DNA from: a virus
Strand: one strand, 5' to 3'
Virus record (IMG/VR): IMGVR_UViG_3300031599_000014
Coordinates: 1 to 41,299 of that record
DNA: 41,299 bases
This document shows positions 26,967 to 34,817 of the stretch, one piece after another; the first letter of the stretch is position 1; each line of letters starts with the position of its first letter. Both the position numbers and the translations under genes were made by a program. Under the pieces are notes generated by a model. It saw only the letters and a program-made list of their open reading frames with translations, ran no database searches and was not told where the DNA came from.

Positions 26967-28781
26967 ATGAGCTATAAATTAAACAAAACAGACGGAACAT
27001 TACTAGTAGATTTAATAGATGGGTCGATAGATACAGCTAGTACGTCACTTACTCTAGTAGGTAAAAACTATTCAGGATTTGGTGAAGTTTTAAATGAAAA
27101 CTACATTAAATTATTAGAAAGTTTTTCAAACTCAACTAGTCCACTTAATCCAATTGCTGGACAATGTTGGTGGGATACTTCAGAGGCAAGATTAAAAGTA
27201 TTTAACGGCACACAGTTTAATGCAGTAGGCGGACCGTTTGTAACGGCAGCACAACCTGCAATGGTTGCTGGTGATTTATGGATTAATAACAACGCTGATC
27301 AAATGTACTTTTATGACGGTGCAGGTGATCCTACACTAGCAGGACCAGCATATTCATCACAGCAAGGTAAGTCGGGCTTTATAATAGTATCAAGACTTGA
27401 TACACAGAGCAGAAATAGAACATGTGCTGACTTATATGTTGGCGGAACGTTAATGGCTGTAATGAGTGCCATTGAGTTTACTCCTGCAACAGCAATTACT
27501 GGTATAACTGGCAATGTTAAAAAAGGTATTAATGTTATTGATACTAATTCTTCAACAGGATTTACGTATCAAGGAGTTGCAGACAAAGCACTAAACTTAA
27601 TCAAGGCAGATGGTACTTCTGTTAGTGCAGACAGTTTCCTTTCAGCAATAACAGACGGTAGTACAACTGGATCATTGCAAGTATTAAACTCCAACGGTAT
27701 TACAGTAGGACCAAATGCTAACCAGATTATGAAAATAGTCGGTAATAGCTTTGTTACAGAAAATGCTAGAATTGATGATGACTACATTATTAAGGTTACA
27801 AGTTCTGCGGCTGGATCACAAGTTATTGATGCATTACATATTGATGCATCACTAAAGCGCATTGGTATATTCCAAGCTACACCGTTACATACGTTAGACG
27901 TTACTGGCGATATGCGTGTAACTGGCAATTTAATTGTTGAAGGAGCAAGCGCAAGTATTGATGTATCTACATTAAGAGTTGAAGATAAGCAAATAGAGCT
28001 TGCTATTACAAGTGATAGTACATTACTAAATGATGCAGGCGTTGATGATGCAGGTATACTAGTTAGAGTAACTGGTGATGATAAGAGTTTTACTTGGAAA
28101 AATGCAACTAAGGCGTGGACTTCATCAGAGCACATGGACATTGTAACAGGCAAGTCATATAAAATTGGCGGAACTGATGTATTATCAGCAACAACACTAG
28201 CTAGTTCAGTAACAAGTGCAACAGGGTTAACAACAATTGGTACACTAGGTGCATTAAGTGTTGATAACATGAATTTAAATGCCGCAACAATTACAACAAC
28301 GGCACTTGGATTAACAATTACTAGTGCTGATACAATTACTATTAGTAATAGTAAAAAAATTACAGGTGTAGGTGCTCCTACAGCTGGAGCAGATGTTGCA
28401 AACAAGACTTATGTAGATCAACAAATTGCTGGATCAAGTATTTCCTTTAGTATGGATATTACTAGTCTTAACGACACGCAAATTGCGTTAGTTATTAATG
28501 ACCTAGTACCAGCAAGTGGGGTATCTAACGGTACAACAGCTAGAATACATGGTACATCACTTACAGGTGCGGCGGTTTCAGGCATTGATGTTAGTGCTGT
28601 TCTTACTAAATCGTTTGTTACAGTTGATAAAAATGGTACAGAAAACCAGGCAGTCTTACAAGATGTTGGATTTACTAATGCAACAGGTACAGTAACAGTA
28701 ACAGTTGCTCGAAGTTTGAAACAGTTTATTACCTCAGGTGGTAATTGGACGTTTGATCAAAACTTGTCTAGTAGCGTTTAA
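26967..28781 (+). CDS. Tail fibre paralogue 2
   Basis: 604 residues. The N-terminus repeats the attachment region of its neighbours (MSYKLNKTDG, GKNYSGFGEVLNENYIKLLESFSN, GQCWWDTSEARLKVF, AGDLWINNNADQMYFYDG), followed by MSAIEFTPATAITGITG, matching the same strand in the other two. The middle has a stalk-like LHTLDVTGDMRVTGNLIVEG. About residues 325-380 (ISVSTLRVEDKQIELAI..., DDAGILVRVTGDDKSFTWKN) look like a common phage tip module. The end (about 490-604) is a beta domain without a collar motif. It begins one base after the previous stop. It probably forms a second fibre or a segment that joins with the other two; the target is unknown. Confidence 0.75.
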   Translation: MSYKLNKTDGTLLVDLIDGSIDTASTSLTLVGKNYSGFGEVLNENYIKLLESFSNSTSPLNPIAGQCWWDTSEARLKVFNGTQFNAVGGPFVTAAQPAMVAGDLWINNNADQMYFYDGAGDPTLAGPAYSSQQGKSGFIIVSRLDTQSRNRTCADLYVGGTLMAVMSAIEFTPATAITGITGNVKKGINVIDTNSSTGFTYQGVADKALNLIKADGTSVSADSFLSAITDGSTTGSLQVLNSNGITVGPNANQIMKIVGNSFVTENARIDDDYIIKVTSSAAGSQVIDALHIDASLKRIGIFQATPLHTLDVTGDMRVTGNLIVEGASASIDVSTLRVEDKQIELAITSDSTLLNDAGVDDAGILVRVTGDDKSFTWKNATKAWTSSEHMDIVTGKSYKIGGTDVLSATTLASSVTSATGLTTIGTLGALSVDNMNLNAATITTTALGLTITSADTITISNSKKITGVGAPTAGADVANKTYVDQQIAGSSISFSMDITSLNDTQIALVINDLVPASGVSNGTTARIHGTSLTGAAVSGIDVSAVLTKSFVTVDKNGTENQAVLQDVGFTNATGTVTVTVARSLKQFITSGGNWTFDQNLSSSV

Positions 28782-28783
28782 CG

Positions 28784-28790
28784 ATAAATA
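28784..28790 (+). promoter_or_regulatory. Probable T4-type late promoter before fibre gene 3
   Basis: ATAAATA in the 33-base gap, 24 bases before the ATG at 28815, with an SD-like AAAGGG between. Same spacing class as the hits before gp6 and 24331. Confidence 0.5.
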
Positions 28791-28814
28791 TATTATACAA
28801 AGGGTTATATACAT

Positions 28815-30281
28815 ATGGCATATACAATTAATAGATACAGTGGCACTACTTTAGCAACAGTGCAAGATGGTACAGTTGATGCAACTTCCGATTTACGGTT
28901 TGTTGGTAAAAACTATGCTGGATATGGTGAGATACAGAACGAAAACTTCTTATTCTTGCTTGAAAGTTTTAGTGGAGCATCGCAACCGCCTAAAGCTATT
29001 ACTGGTCAAGTGTGGTATGACACAGCAGTACAAAAATTAAAATTTTACAACGGTACTAAGTTTAAGAATACAGGCGGAGCAGAAGTTTCTGCAACACAGC
29101 CTACAGGATTAACAGCAGGCGACTTTTGGTGGGATAGCGGAAACAATCAGTTATACGCATTTGATGGAACATCATATATCCTTATAGGACCACAAAGTAC
29201 CGGCAGTGGCGTTACGCAAATGACAAGTAAAACTGTTAAAGACACTACTGCAACTAACAGAAGTGTTATTGTTGCAACAATTAACGATGAAGTAGTTTAC
29301 ATAATTAGTAGCCTTGAATTTACTATGGATGTTAGTGATTCATCTGCAATTACAGGATTTGACGTAGTTAAAAAGGGCTTGACAATGGTCAACACCCAAG
29401 CATCAACCAATGGTGTTACAACTACTGATCATGTGTATCACGGAACTGCATCTAATGCATTAAGACTAGGCGGAAATTTAGCAAGCGATTTTGTACTAAG
29501 TGCAACAGGATCTTTTAATAGTGTTATACGTTTTGCAGACGCTGGATTAACAGTAGGCGATAGTAATGATTTACTAATTACTATTGAAAATGGTAATGAC
29601 GGATCTATTGCTAACCAAGTTGGTACTAACAGTATTATTAAACTTAAAGCTAACAACGCCGCAGGAGCACTAACACACTCAGCAACGTTCACAGCATTAG
29701 GCATGGCGCCTGCAACTACTAACGCATTTGATTTAGGTGCATCTGGTAATGTATGGGCAAACGTTTATGCAACAAATTTACAAGGCAATGCAACAACAGC
29801 AAGTGCATTAAAGCTATCTGGATCAGTTTACTTACCAGATGCAAGTGCTACAGCAAACACAGCGGCACTAAGAGACGCAAGCGGAAACTTAACAGCAACC
29901 TTATTTCAAGGTGTTGCTACACAAGCACGGTATGCTGACTTAGCAGAAGTATATGCCACTGATGAAATATATCCAGTTGGTACAATTATGGCAGTTGGCG
30001 GTGAAGCAGAAGCTACAGCGGCAGCGGCAAGTCATTATTGTATTGGTGTTATATCAGACAAACCAGCATACTTAATGAACTCAGAAGCTGAAGGTCAAGC
30101 AATTGGTCTTAAAGGAAGAGTTCCAGTAAGAGTTACTGGACCAGTTAAGAAAGGCCAGCCAATTTATGCTTGGGCAGACGGAGTAGGATCAACACTTGCA
30201 ACTACTGGCATGGTAGGTATTGCACTAGAGTCAGATGACTTTACTGAAGAAAAATTAATTGAGTGTGTACTAAAAGTATAA
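28815..30281 (+). CDS. Tail fibre paralogue 3 with YADLAE-type C-terminal domain
   Basis: 488 residues. It shares the N-terminal attachment region (MAYTINRYSG, GKNYAGYGEIQNENFLFLLESFSG, GQVWYDTAVQKLKFYNGTKF, AGDFWWDSGNNQLYAFDG) with the two preceding genes. A short stalk (NAFDLGASGNVWANVYATNLQGN) parallels the stalk of fibre 1. The C-terminal domain (about 369-488) begins RYADLAEVYATDEIYPVGTIM and contains YCIGVISDKPAYLMNS and LKGRVPVRVTGPVKKGQPI. It is seen at the end of many phage fibre and spike proteins, where it helps trimer formation or is cleaved off; I cannot tell which applies here. The start follows a late-promoter word and SD. Confidence 0.78.
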   Translation: MAYTINRYSGTTLATVQDGTVDATSDLRFVGKNYAGYGEIQNENFLFLLESFSGASQPPKAITGQVWYDTAVQKLKFYNGTKFKNTGGAEVSATQPTGLTAGDFWWDSGNNQLYAFDGTSYILIGPQSTGSGVTQMTSKTVKDTTATNRSVIVATINDEVVYIISSLEFTMDVSDSSAITGFDVVKKGLTMVNTQASTNGVTTTDHVYHGTASNALRLGGNLASDFVLSATGSFNSVIRFADAGLTVGDSNDLLITIENGNDGSIANQVGTNSIIKLKANNAAGALTHSATFTALGMAPATTNAFDLGASGNVWANVYATNLQGNATTASALKLSGSVYLPDASATANTAALRDASGNLTATLFQGVATQARYADLAEVYATDEIYPVGTIMAVGGEAEATAAAASHYCIGVISDKPAYLMNSEAEGQAIGLKGRVPVRVTGPVKKGQPIYAWADGVGSTLATTGMVGIALESDDFTEEKLIECVLKV

Positions 30282-30284
30282 ATA
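30277..30284 (+). promoter_or_regulatory. T4-type late promoter, perfect TATAAATA
   Basis: An exact match to the T4 late consensus TATAAATA at the end of fibre gene 3, 28 bases before the ATG at 30313; an SD (TGAGGAAA) follows at about 30300-30307. Confidence 0.6.
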
Positions 30285-30312
30285 CTTAATATACGTAGTT
30301 TGAGGAAATAAC

Positions 30313-31209
30313 ATGGCAGTAGGCGATTTAATCACAGCGGCACGATACAATAACGCACAAGCAAGAGTGGCTGCGATTATGGGAGTCGGCTCGACCACAG
30401 AAGGTTATGGACAAACTTTAAATAGTTCGCAGGTTAGTACAGCACTTACAGTTACAGCGGCACAAGTTAATGCATTATATGCTGACCTTGTAGCTGGAAG
30501 AATACACCAAACTGGGGCAACTCCTACTACTATTGTAGAAATAGTAATTGGTAATTCTATTGCTGACGCAACAAGTGACAATCCTAATGGTACAAAGAAA
30601 GGCTTCCTGGACTACGAAGCCTTAATTACAACATTTGAAGCAGATCCAGCTAGATTTGCTGTGGCAGCGTCACAGACTACTAACGGTACTGGTGTTACTA
30701 GCACAAGAACTGCCGCCTGGAACACTGATATTGCACACGTAGTAAGAGTTGATTTTGCTACAGCTAACGCACGTAGAAATTATTTCAATGCCGGCGGCAC
30801 TATTAAGTTTGAAGCTACTTTGGCAAGCGCCGGAGATGCAAAGTCGAATGATTGGGCCAGTATGTTAACTAATATGGGCACAATCGCAATGGGATACACT
30901 GCAACAACTGCAACTGGTACAGGAACAGTTACTTCAATTGGTAACTTTGATTTAACTTCATCTAATCAAATAATATTTCGCAAGCCTGGAACCGGTGTTT
31001 ACTCTGCAAACGATTATTATGTTTATGCAAAGGCAAACTCTGCAACACAGCTAGAGTTTACACTGCAATTCCAAGAAGAAGCCGCAGGCAATCCAAACTT
31101 TGACGAGCAAGTAAATGGCACACTAGTAAACTCTGTTAAGTTTAAACGCCCAAGCGGATCATATGTAACATTACCAGCACCGAGTTTTGTTACCGTAACT
31201 TCACTTTAA
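30313..31209 (+). CDS. Virion-associated structural protein, unknown role
   Basis: 298 residues. The N-terminal 75 (MAVGDLITAARYNNAQARVAAIMG, then GYGQTLNSSQVSTALTVTAAQVNALYADL) appear helical and resemble the start of structural proteins I recall near the fibre genes of marine T4-like phages. The rest is beta-rich, Thr/Ala/Gly-rich and without catalytic motifs. VRVDFATANARRNYFNAGGTIKFEA is a recurrent phage motif in which a 'frame' of beta strands ends in a jelly-roll-like domain. Preceded by a perfect late-promoter word. It is the last gene of the late block; the next gene is under a different promoter. Could be a fibre-associated, neck or capsid-decorating protein. Confidence 0.6.
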   Translation: MAVGDLITAARYNNAQARVAAIMGVGSTTEGYGQTLNSSQVSTALTVTAAQVNALYADLVAGRIHQTGATPTTIVEIVIGNSIADATSDNPNGTKKGFLDYEALITTFEADPARFAVAASQTTNGTGVTSTRTAAWNTDIAHVVRVDFATANARRNYFNAGGTIKFEATLASAGDAKSNDWASMLTNMGTIAMGYTATTATGTGTVTSIGNFDLTSSNQIIFRKPGTGVYSANDYYVYAKANSATQLEFTLQFQEEAAGNPNFDEQVNGTLVNSVKFKRPSGSYVTLPAPSFVTVTSL

Positions 31210-31212
31210 CCA

Positions 31213-31241
31213 TTGACAACACCCGCTTATTAGTATATACT
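31213..31241 (+). promoter_or_regulatory. Strong sigma70-type promoter of the glycosyltransferase/radical SAM cassette
   Basis: TTGACA at 31213-31218 and TATACT at 31236-31241, separated by exactly 17 bases. This is a full -35 match and 5 of 6 at -10. The transcript would start near 31248, about 20 bases before the ATG at 31268. Promoter type differs from the late words upstream. Confidence 0.8.
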
Positions 31242-31251
31242 ATATAGTATA
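31236..31251. promoter_or_regulatory. 16-bp perfect palindrome over the -10 box (possible operator)
   Basis: TATACTATATAGTATA reads the same on both strands. It begins at the -10 box and covers the expected start site, the position used by many repressors. It may also place a second TATA-like -10 on the opposite strand. AT-only composition apart from one C and one G makes chance less unlikely, so this is a candidate operator, not a proven one. Confidence 0.5.
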
Positions 31252-31256
31252 CATTT

Positions 31257-31262
31257 AAGGAG
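31257..31262 (+). promoter_or_regulatory. Strong ribosome binding site for the first cassette gene
   Basis: AAGGAG five bases before the ATG at 31268. It is among the strongest SD sites in the window and fixes this start. Confidence 0.85.
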
Positions 31263-31267
31263 CAACT

Positions 31268-31603
31268 ATGGACGAACGACTAGAAGAAGCATTAGCCGTT
31301 AGTAAAGCGTTAGAAACACATCAAAATCAAAAGAATATTCTACATAAGCAATACAAAGATAATCTAATCTATTACTTTGATGGACAAAAAATTAGTGTAG
31401 ATCTTTCATTAATTGCGTATTGTACAACAAAAACAATGCCAATAGTTATTATTGATGATAATAAGACTCCAGTGCTTATTGATGACATAGAAGAATTTAC
31501 TAAAAAAATAACAGCAATGTATGAAACTGCTTCTCGTAAGTACTTTATGGAGTTTAAAAAGATTAAGTCAAAAAGATCAGTAAAGGAACTTATTGACTTA
31601 TGA
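31268..31603 (+). CDS. Small conserved-looking hypothetical protein, first gene of the cassette
   Basis: 111 residues, acidic N-terminus and basic C-terminus. Predicted helices at 1-35 (LEEALAVSKALETHQNQKNILHKQY) and 75-108 (IEEFTKKITAMYETASRKYFMEF) flank a beta-rich centre (LIYYFDGQKISVDLSLIAY, MPIVIIDDNKTPVLIDD). I recall similar short proteins in T4-like cyanophages but can name no function. No catalytic motif, signal peptide or membrane segment. It directly follows a sigma70 promoter and strong SD, and its stop overlaps the next start by four bases (ATGA). As first gene before a set of modifying enzymes it could be a carrier or substrate; its single Cys and lack of a repetitive tail make it a poor RiPP precursor. 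Confidence 0.7.
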   Translation: MDERLEEALAVSKALETHQNQKNILHKQYKDNLIYYFDGQKISVDLSLIAYCTTKTMPIVIIDDNKTPVLIDDIEEFTKKITAMYETASRKYFMEFKKIKSKRSVKELIDL

Positions 31604-32448
31604 CGCAAGGTGTACTGTTATTTGCGTATAATTCTAAAAACATGGATTATACAAAGCAAGCTATATATTGTGCTAAACTTATTAAGCAACACCTTGGCAA
31701 AGAGGTTGCACTAGTAACTGATGACGAATCATACCTTAACCGACAATATCCCTTTTACAAAAAATATATAGACCATGTTATTATTACAGGTCATGAAGAT
31801 GCTGTACAAGAGCGAGTGTATAACGATGGGTTGTATCACAGTGATAAACAACGTTGGTACAATACTAATAGAAGTTCGTGTTTTGAATTATCTCCGTTTG
31901 ATGAAACAATTGTAATAGATACTGATGTTTTAATTTTTAATGACGAGTTAAACAAATGCTTTGGGTCTTCTGAAGATTTCCTAATATCAAAAGACTACAA
32001 TTTTGTAGACATGAAACGAGACTATTCTGAGTTTGACAAAGTATCTGAAACAACATGCGATATGTTTTGGGCAACTGCATTTTATTTTAAGAAAACAGAT
32101 TTCACAACTGTATTTTTTAACCTTATAGAACACATTAAAGAAAACTGGCATTTTTATAGATTAGTTTATGAAATTGCAGAAATTAAGTTTAGAAATGATT
32201 ATGCATTTAGTATTGCTATACATACGTTACGCGGAATGAAAGATGCTACATGGCCGTTGCGTGTTCCTGCAAGTATATGGATCACAGTAGATAAAGATAT
32301 CTTATATTCAATTGACGATACTAAGTTAACAGTGTTATTACACAAAGATTATGATTATCAATTAAGTGCAATTAGTGATGCTACTGTACACGTAATGAAT
32401 AAGTTTTCATTAGAGCGGTGCATTGATAAGGTGTTTGAAAATGAGTAA
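31600..32448 (+). CDS. GT-A-type glycosyltransferase-like protein 1
   Basis: 282 residues. It opens with a beta-alpha-beta nucleotide-sugar-like start (GVLLFAYNSKNMDYTKQAIY, then KEVALVTDD) and carries a DxD motif, Asp107-Thr108-Asp109, in the strand ETIVIDTDVLIFND, where GT-A enzymes hold the metal and sugar nucleotide. Cys-poor, soluble, no membrane segment. Clearly paralogous to the next gene (same opening and same DxD strand). It most resembles GT8/GT-A folds of phage and bacterial surface-glycan loci; donor and acceptor are unknown. SD AAAGGAA lies at 31582-31588, and its start overlaps the previous stop by four bases. Confidence 0.65.
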   Translation: MTQGVLLFAYNSKNMDYTKQAIYCAKLIKQHLGKEVALVTDDESYLNRQYPFYKKYIDHVIITGHEDAVQERVYNDGLYHSDKQRWYNTNRSSCFELSPFDETIVIDTDVLIFNDELNKCFGSSEDFLISKDYNFVDMKRDYSEFDKVSETTCDMFWATAFYFKKTDFTTVFFNLIEHIKENWHFYRLVYEIAEIKFRNDYAFSIAIHTLRGMKDATWPLRVPASIWITVDKDILYSIDDTKLTVLLHKDYDYQLSAISDATVHVMNKFSLERCIDKVFENE

Positions 32449-33283
32449 CGGTGTTTGTTTACTAGCGCAAAATAATATCAAGACTAATTATGTCCGGCAA
32501 GCATACGCACTTGCATTAAGTATTGTTGCAAAGTCTCCTAATCAAAAAGTAAGTCTTATTACTAATGATCCTGTAAGTGACAAGTATAAAAAGGTATTTG
32601 ATCAAATTATTCCTATTCCGTGGTCAGACGATTGTTCCGACGACAGTGACTGGAAAATTGAAAATAGGTGGAAAGTTTATCACGCAACTCCTTACCGTAA
32701 CACAATGGTATTTGATGTTGATATGTTAGTACTTGAAGACTTAGATATTTACTGGAAACAGCTACAAAAAAATAACGTTGATCACGACATATTATTTACA
32801 ACACAGGTAGTTAATTATCGAAACGAAGTTGTTACTAATAGATATTATAGAAGAACCTTTGATGCAAATGATTTACCTAATTTATATTCAGGAATGTATT
32901 ATTTTAAAAAAGCAGAAACAACAAAACAATTTTTTGGGTTGTTAAAAACTGTTATGTGGAACTGGGGCGACTTTTATAAAATTAGTTTAAGTAAGATACC
33001 ACAAGAATGGTGTAGCTTTGATGTGTGTACTGCAATAACTGCAAAGCTATTAGATAGAATGTACACAGTGGGTGATAAGAATAACATACTAGAGTTTACA
33101 CATATGAAAACTCGTTTACAAAATGTACCATTAGGTGAAAAATGGACAGACACCTTGTTTGTTGATTTTAATAGCGATCTTGAATTAATAGTTGGCGGAT
33201 TAAAACAGTCGGGTGTATTTCATTATGTTGAGGACGAGTTTTTAACAGACAGAATAATAGATATTTTAGAGGATGCAGTATGA
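32441..33283 (+). CDS. GT-A-type glycosyltransferase-like protein 2
   Basis: 280 residues with the ATG at 32441, chosen over the in-frame ATG at 32423 because MSNGVCLLAQNN aligns with the start of the previous gene and an AAGGTG SD lies seven bases upstream. Same plan as its neighbour: NYVRQAYALALSI, QKVSLITND, then a DxD strand NTMVFDVDMLVLED with Asp92-Val93-Asp94. YSGMYYFKKAETTKQFF parallels FWATAFYFKKTDFTTVFF in protein 1, so the two arose by tandem duplication. A probable metal-dependent sugar transferase with unknown acceptor. Overlaps the previous gene by eight bases and the next by four. Confidence 0.65.
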   Translation: MSNGVCLLAQNNIKTNYVRQAYALALSIVAKSPNQKVSLITNDPVSDKYKKVFDQIIPIPWSDDCSDDSDWKIENRWKVYHATPYRNTMVFDVDMLVLEDLDIYWKQLQKNNVDHDILFTTQVVNYRNEVVTNRYYRRTFDANDLPNLYSGMYYFKKAETTKQFFGLLKTVMWNWGDFYKISLSKIPQEWCSFDVCTAITAKLLDRMYTVGDKNNILEFTHMKTRLQNVPLGEKWTDTLFVDFNSDLELIVGGLKQSGVFHYVEDEFLTDRIIDILEDAV

Positions 33284-33900
33284 GTTATTATGCATATTAC
33301 AATGAAAAGTTTGAAGTAACAATAATTAGTAATGAGCTTGATAATACTACACATGATATGTTTATTATTATTGACGAAGTTATGTTTTTAGCATTTGCAG
33401 AAGAAAAGATTAACTATTCTAATTATGCAGTAATCGGCGGGAAGCTAACATTAAAAGCAGAGCTTGAATTAGAAAAATATACAGACTCTAGAATTCCAGT
33501 AACACTTACTGACGAAGTATTTGAAAACTGCTTAATGGTAACACAAGATAAAAAAAATAAACATTGGTTTGCACAGTGTTATGTTAGTACAGAAGTTATT
33601 GAGAATTTTGTATTACTACCTAAAGAGCATATTGAAAAAAAGATATTTACATTCTACGTAGTATCAAAGGATAACAGATTTATTTTACTAGACACTATCA
33701 AAGTGCCTGCTAAAAATATTCTAACTAAAAAAGAAAGCTGGCGGCAACATGGATTGCGTGACAACGAAGATGTTGAAGTATTTACATCACCGGCATACAC
33801 TATTGCAGATTTTGATACATCAGTAGTAACACAGGATGTTAGATTACTGTGTCGTAGAGATTTCTTAACGTATCATCATAAAGTAGGAGAGTTGGCATGA
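33280..33900 (+). CDS. Unknown protein inside the glycosyltransferase cluster
   Basis: 206 residues, not recognised. Alternating beta strands (MSYYAYYNEKFEVTIIS, HDMFIIIDEVMFLAF, KIFTFYVVSKDNRFILLDTIKV) suggest an all-beta or alpha/beta soluble protein, rich in Glu, Asp, Phe and Tyr. No DxD, Cys cluster or membrane segment. A short C-terminal part (SWRQHGLRDNEDVEVF) is basic to acidic. It is coupled by four-base ATGA overlaps to glycosyltransferase-like genes on both sides, so it likely belongs to the same pathway, for example as an accessory subunit. Function not inferred. Confidence 0.6.
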   Translation: MSYYAYYNEKFEVTIISNELDNTTHDMFIIIDEVMFLAFAEEKINYSNYAVIGGKLTLKAELELEKYTDSRIPVTLTDEVFENCLMVTQDKKNKHWFAQCYVSTEVIENFVLLPKEHIEKKIFTFYVVSKDNRFILLDTIKVPAKNILTKKESWRQHGLRDNEDVEVFTSPAYTIADFDTSVVTQDVRLLCRRDFLTYHHKVGELA

Positions 33901-34817
33901 AAATTATAGATTATGATATCATTTATTTGAGTTATGATGAACCAAATGCAGAAAAAAATTATGCAGACTTATTAAGCAAAGTGCCTTGGGCAAAGCGTGT
34001 ACATGGTGTAGAAGGCAGTGATGCCGCACACAAAGCATGTGCTAAACTAAGTGAAACAGATCGCTTTATTACAGTAGATGGCGACAACATTATTAATGCA
34101 GAGTTTTTAGGACAAGAACTTGACTTTGATGATCATGCAGACTTAGAACATAGTGTAATTAGTTGGTGCGGCAGGAACATAATTAACGGATTAATGTACG
34201 GCAATGGTGGATTAAAATGTTGGCCAAAGCAGTATGTGTTAGATATGAAAACACATGAAAATGCAGAAGCAGACAATCCGCATGCACAAGTTGACTTTTG
34301 CTGGGATCTAAAATACATACAGCAAAACAGTTGGTATAGCGATGTGCATAATAATGAAACTGCACTACAAGCATGGAGGGCAGGTTTCCGTGAAGGTGTT
34401 AAGATGTCATTAGATCAAGGAGTGCGACCAACTAAAGAAGCGTTCTTACAAGGCCATTGGAAAAACTTACATAGATTGTGGGTGTGGTTAATGGCAGGCG
34501 CTGATGTGGAAAATGGACTATGGGCTATTTATGGTGCTCGAGAAGGATTGTACATGACAATGTGTACAGATTGGGATTATGTACAAGTTAGAGATTTTGA
34601 ATATTTAAACGAGTACTGGAATAAAACAGTTAGTGTATATATAAATGACGACAACTTGCTGGAATCAATTCAACGGTTAGGCAACAGTCTTATTGATGAA
34701 TTAGAAATACCCATTGCTAAAAATCCTTTAGATGCACAACAAAGTAAGTTCTTTAAAGAAGTTTACCAGAATCCAAGTAGAAACAGCAGAAAACAGTTTG
34801 TGATTGATCCTGAATGA
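33897..34817 (+). CDS. Third glycosyltransferase-like protein (GT2-like GT-A fold)
   Basis: 306 residues. It begins with IIDYDIIYLSYDEPNAEKNY, a first strand and helix like GT2 enzymes, then SDAAHKACAKLSETDRFITVDGDN, matching the GT2 pattern of an 'A..K' helix before the metal-binding DxD (Asp61-Gly62-Asp63). FCWDL and NNETALQAWRAGFREGVKM follow as a probable acceptor-site region. Tryptophan-rich (WSYDVH-type and HRLWVWLMAG segments). Not obviously paralogous to the two preceding proteins. Soluble. Overlaps both neighbours by four bases, directly ahead of the radical SAM array. A glycosyltransferase is the best guess; another nucleotide-binding fold is possible. Confidence 0.55.
   Translation: MKIIDYDIIYLSYDEPNAEKNYADLLSKVPWAKRVHGVEGSDAAHKACAKLSETDRFITVDGDNIINAEFLGQELDFDDHADLEHSVISWCGRNIINGLMYGNGGLKCWPKQYVLDMKTHENAEADNPHAQVDFCWDLKYIQQNSWYSDVHNNETALQAWRAGFREGVKMSLDQGVRPTKEAFLQGHWKNLHRLWVWLMAGADVENGLWAIYGAREGLYMTMCTDWDYVQVRDFEYLNEYWNKTVSVYINDDNLLESIQRLGNSLIDELEIPIAKNPLDAQQSKFFKEVYQNPSRNSRKQFVIDPE

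Noticed and set aside
31210-31267. Rho-independent terminator between the late block and the cassette
   Set aside because: The only strong inverted repeat there is AT-only in its stem apart from one G-C pair, has no T tract after it and overlaps the -10 box, so it fits an operator better.
31268-31603. RiPP precursor for the radical SAM enzymes
   Set aside because: It has one Cys, no Gly-rich or repeated core and no leader-like cleavage site; it looks like a folded protein. Kept only as a weak possibility.
32423-32425. Upstream ATG as start of glycosyltransferase-like gene 2
   Set aside because: It adds MIRCLK not seen in the paralogue; the ATG at 32441 has an SD seven bases upstream and aligns with the paralogue start.
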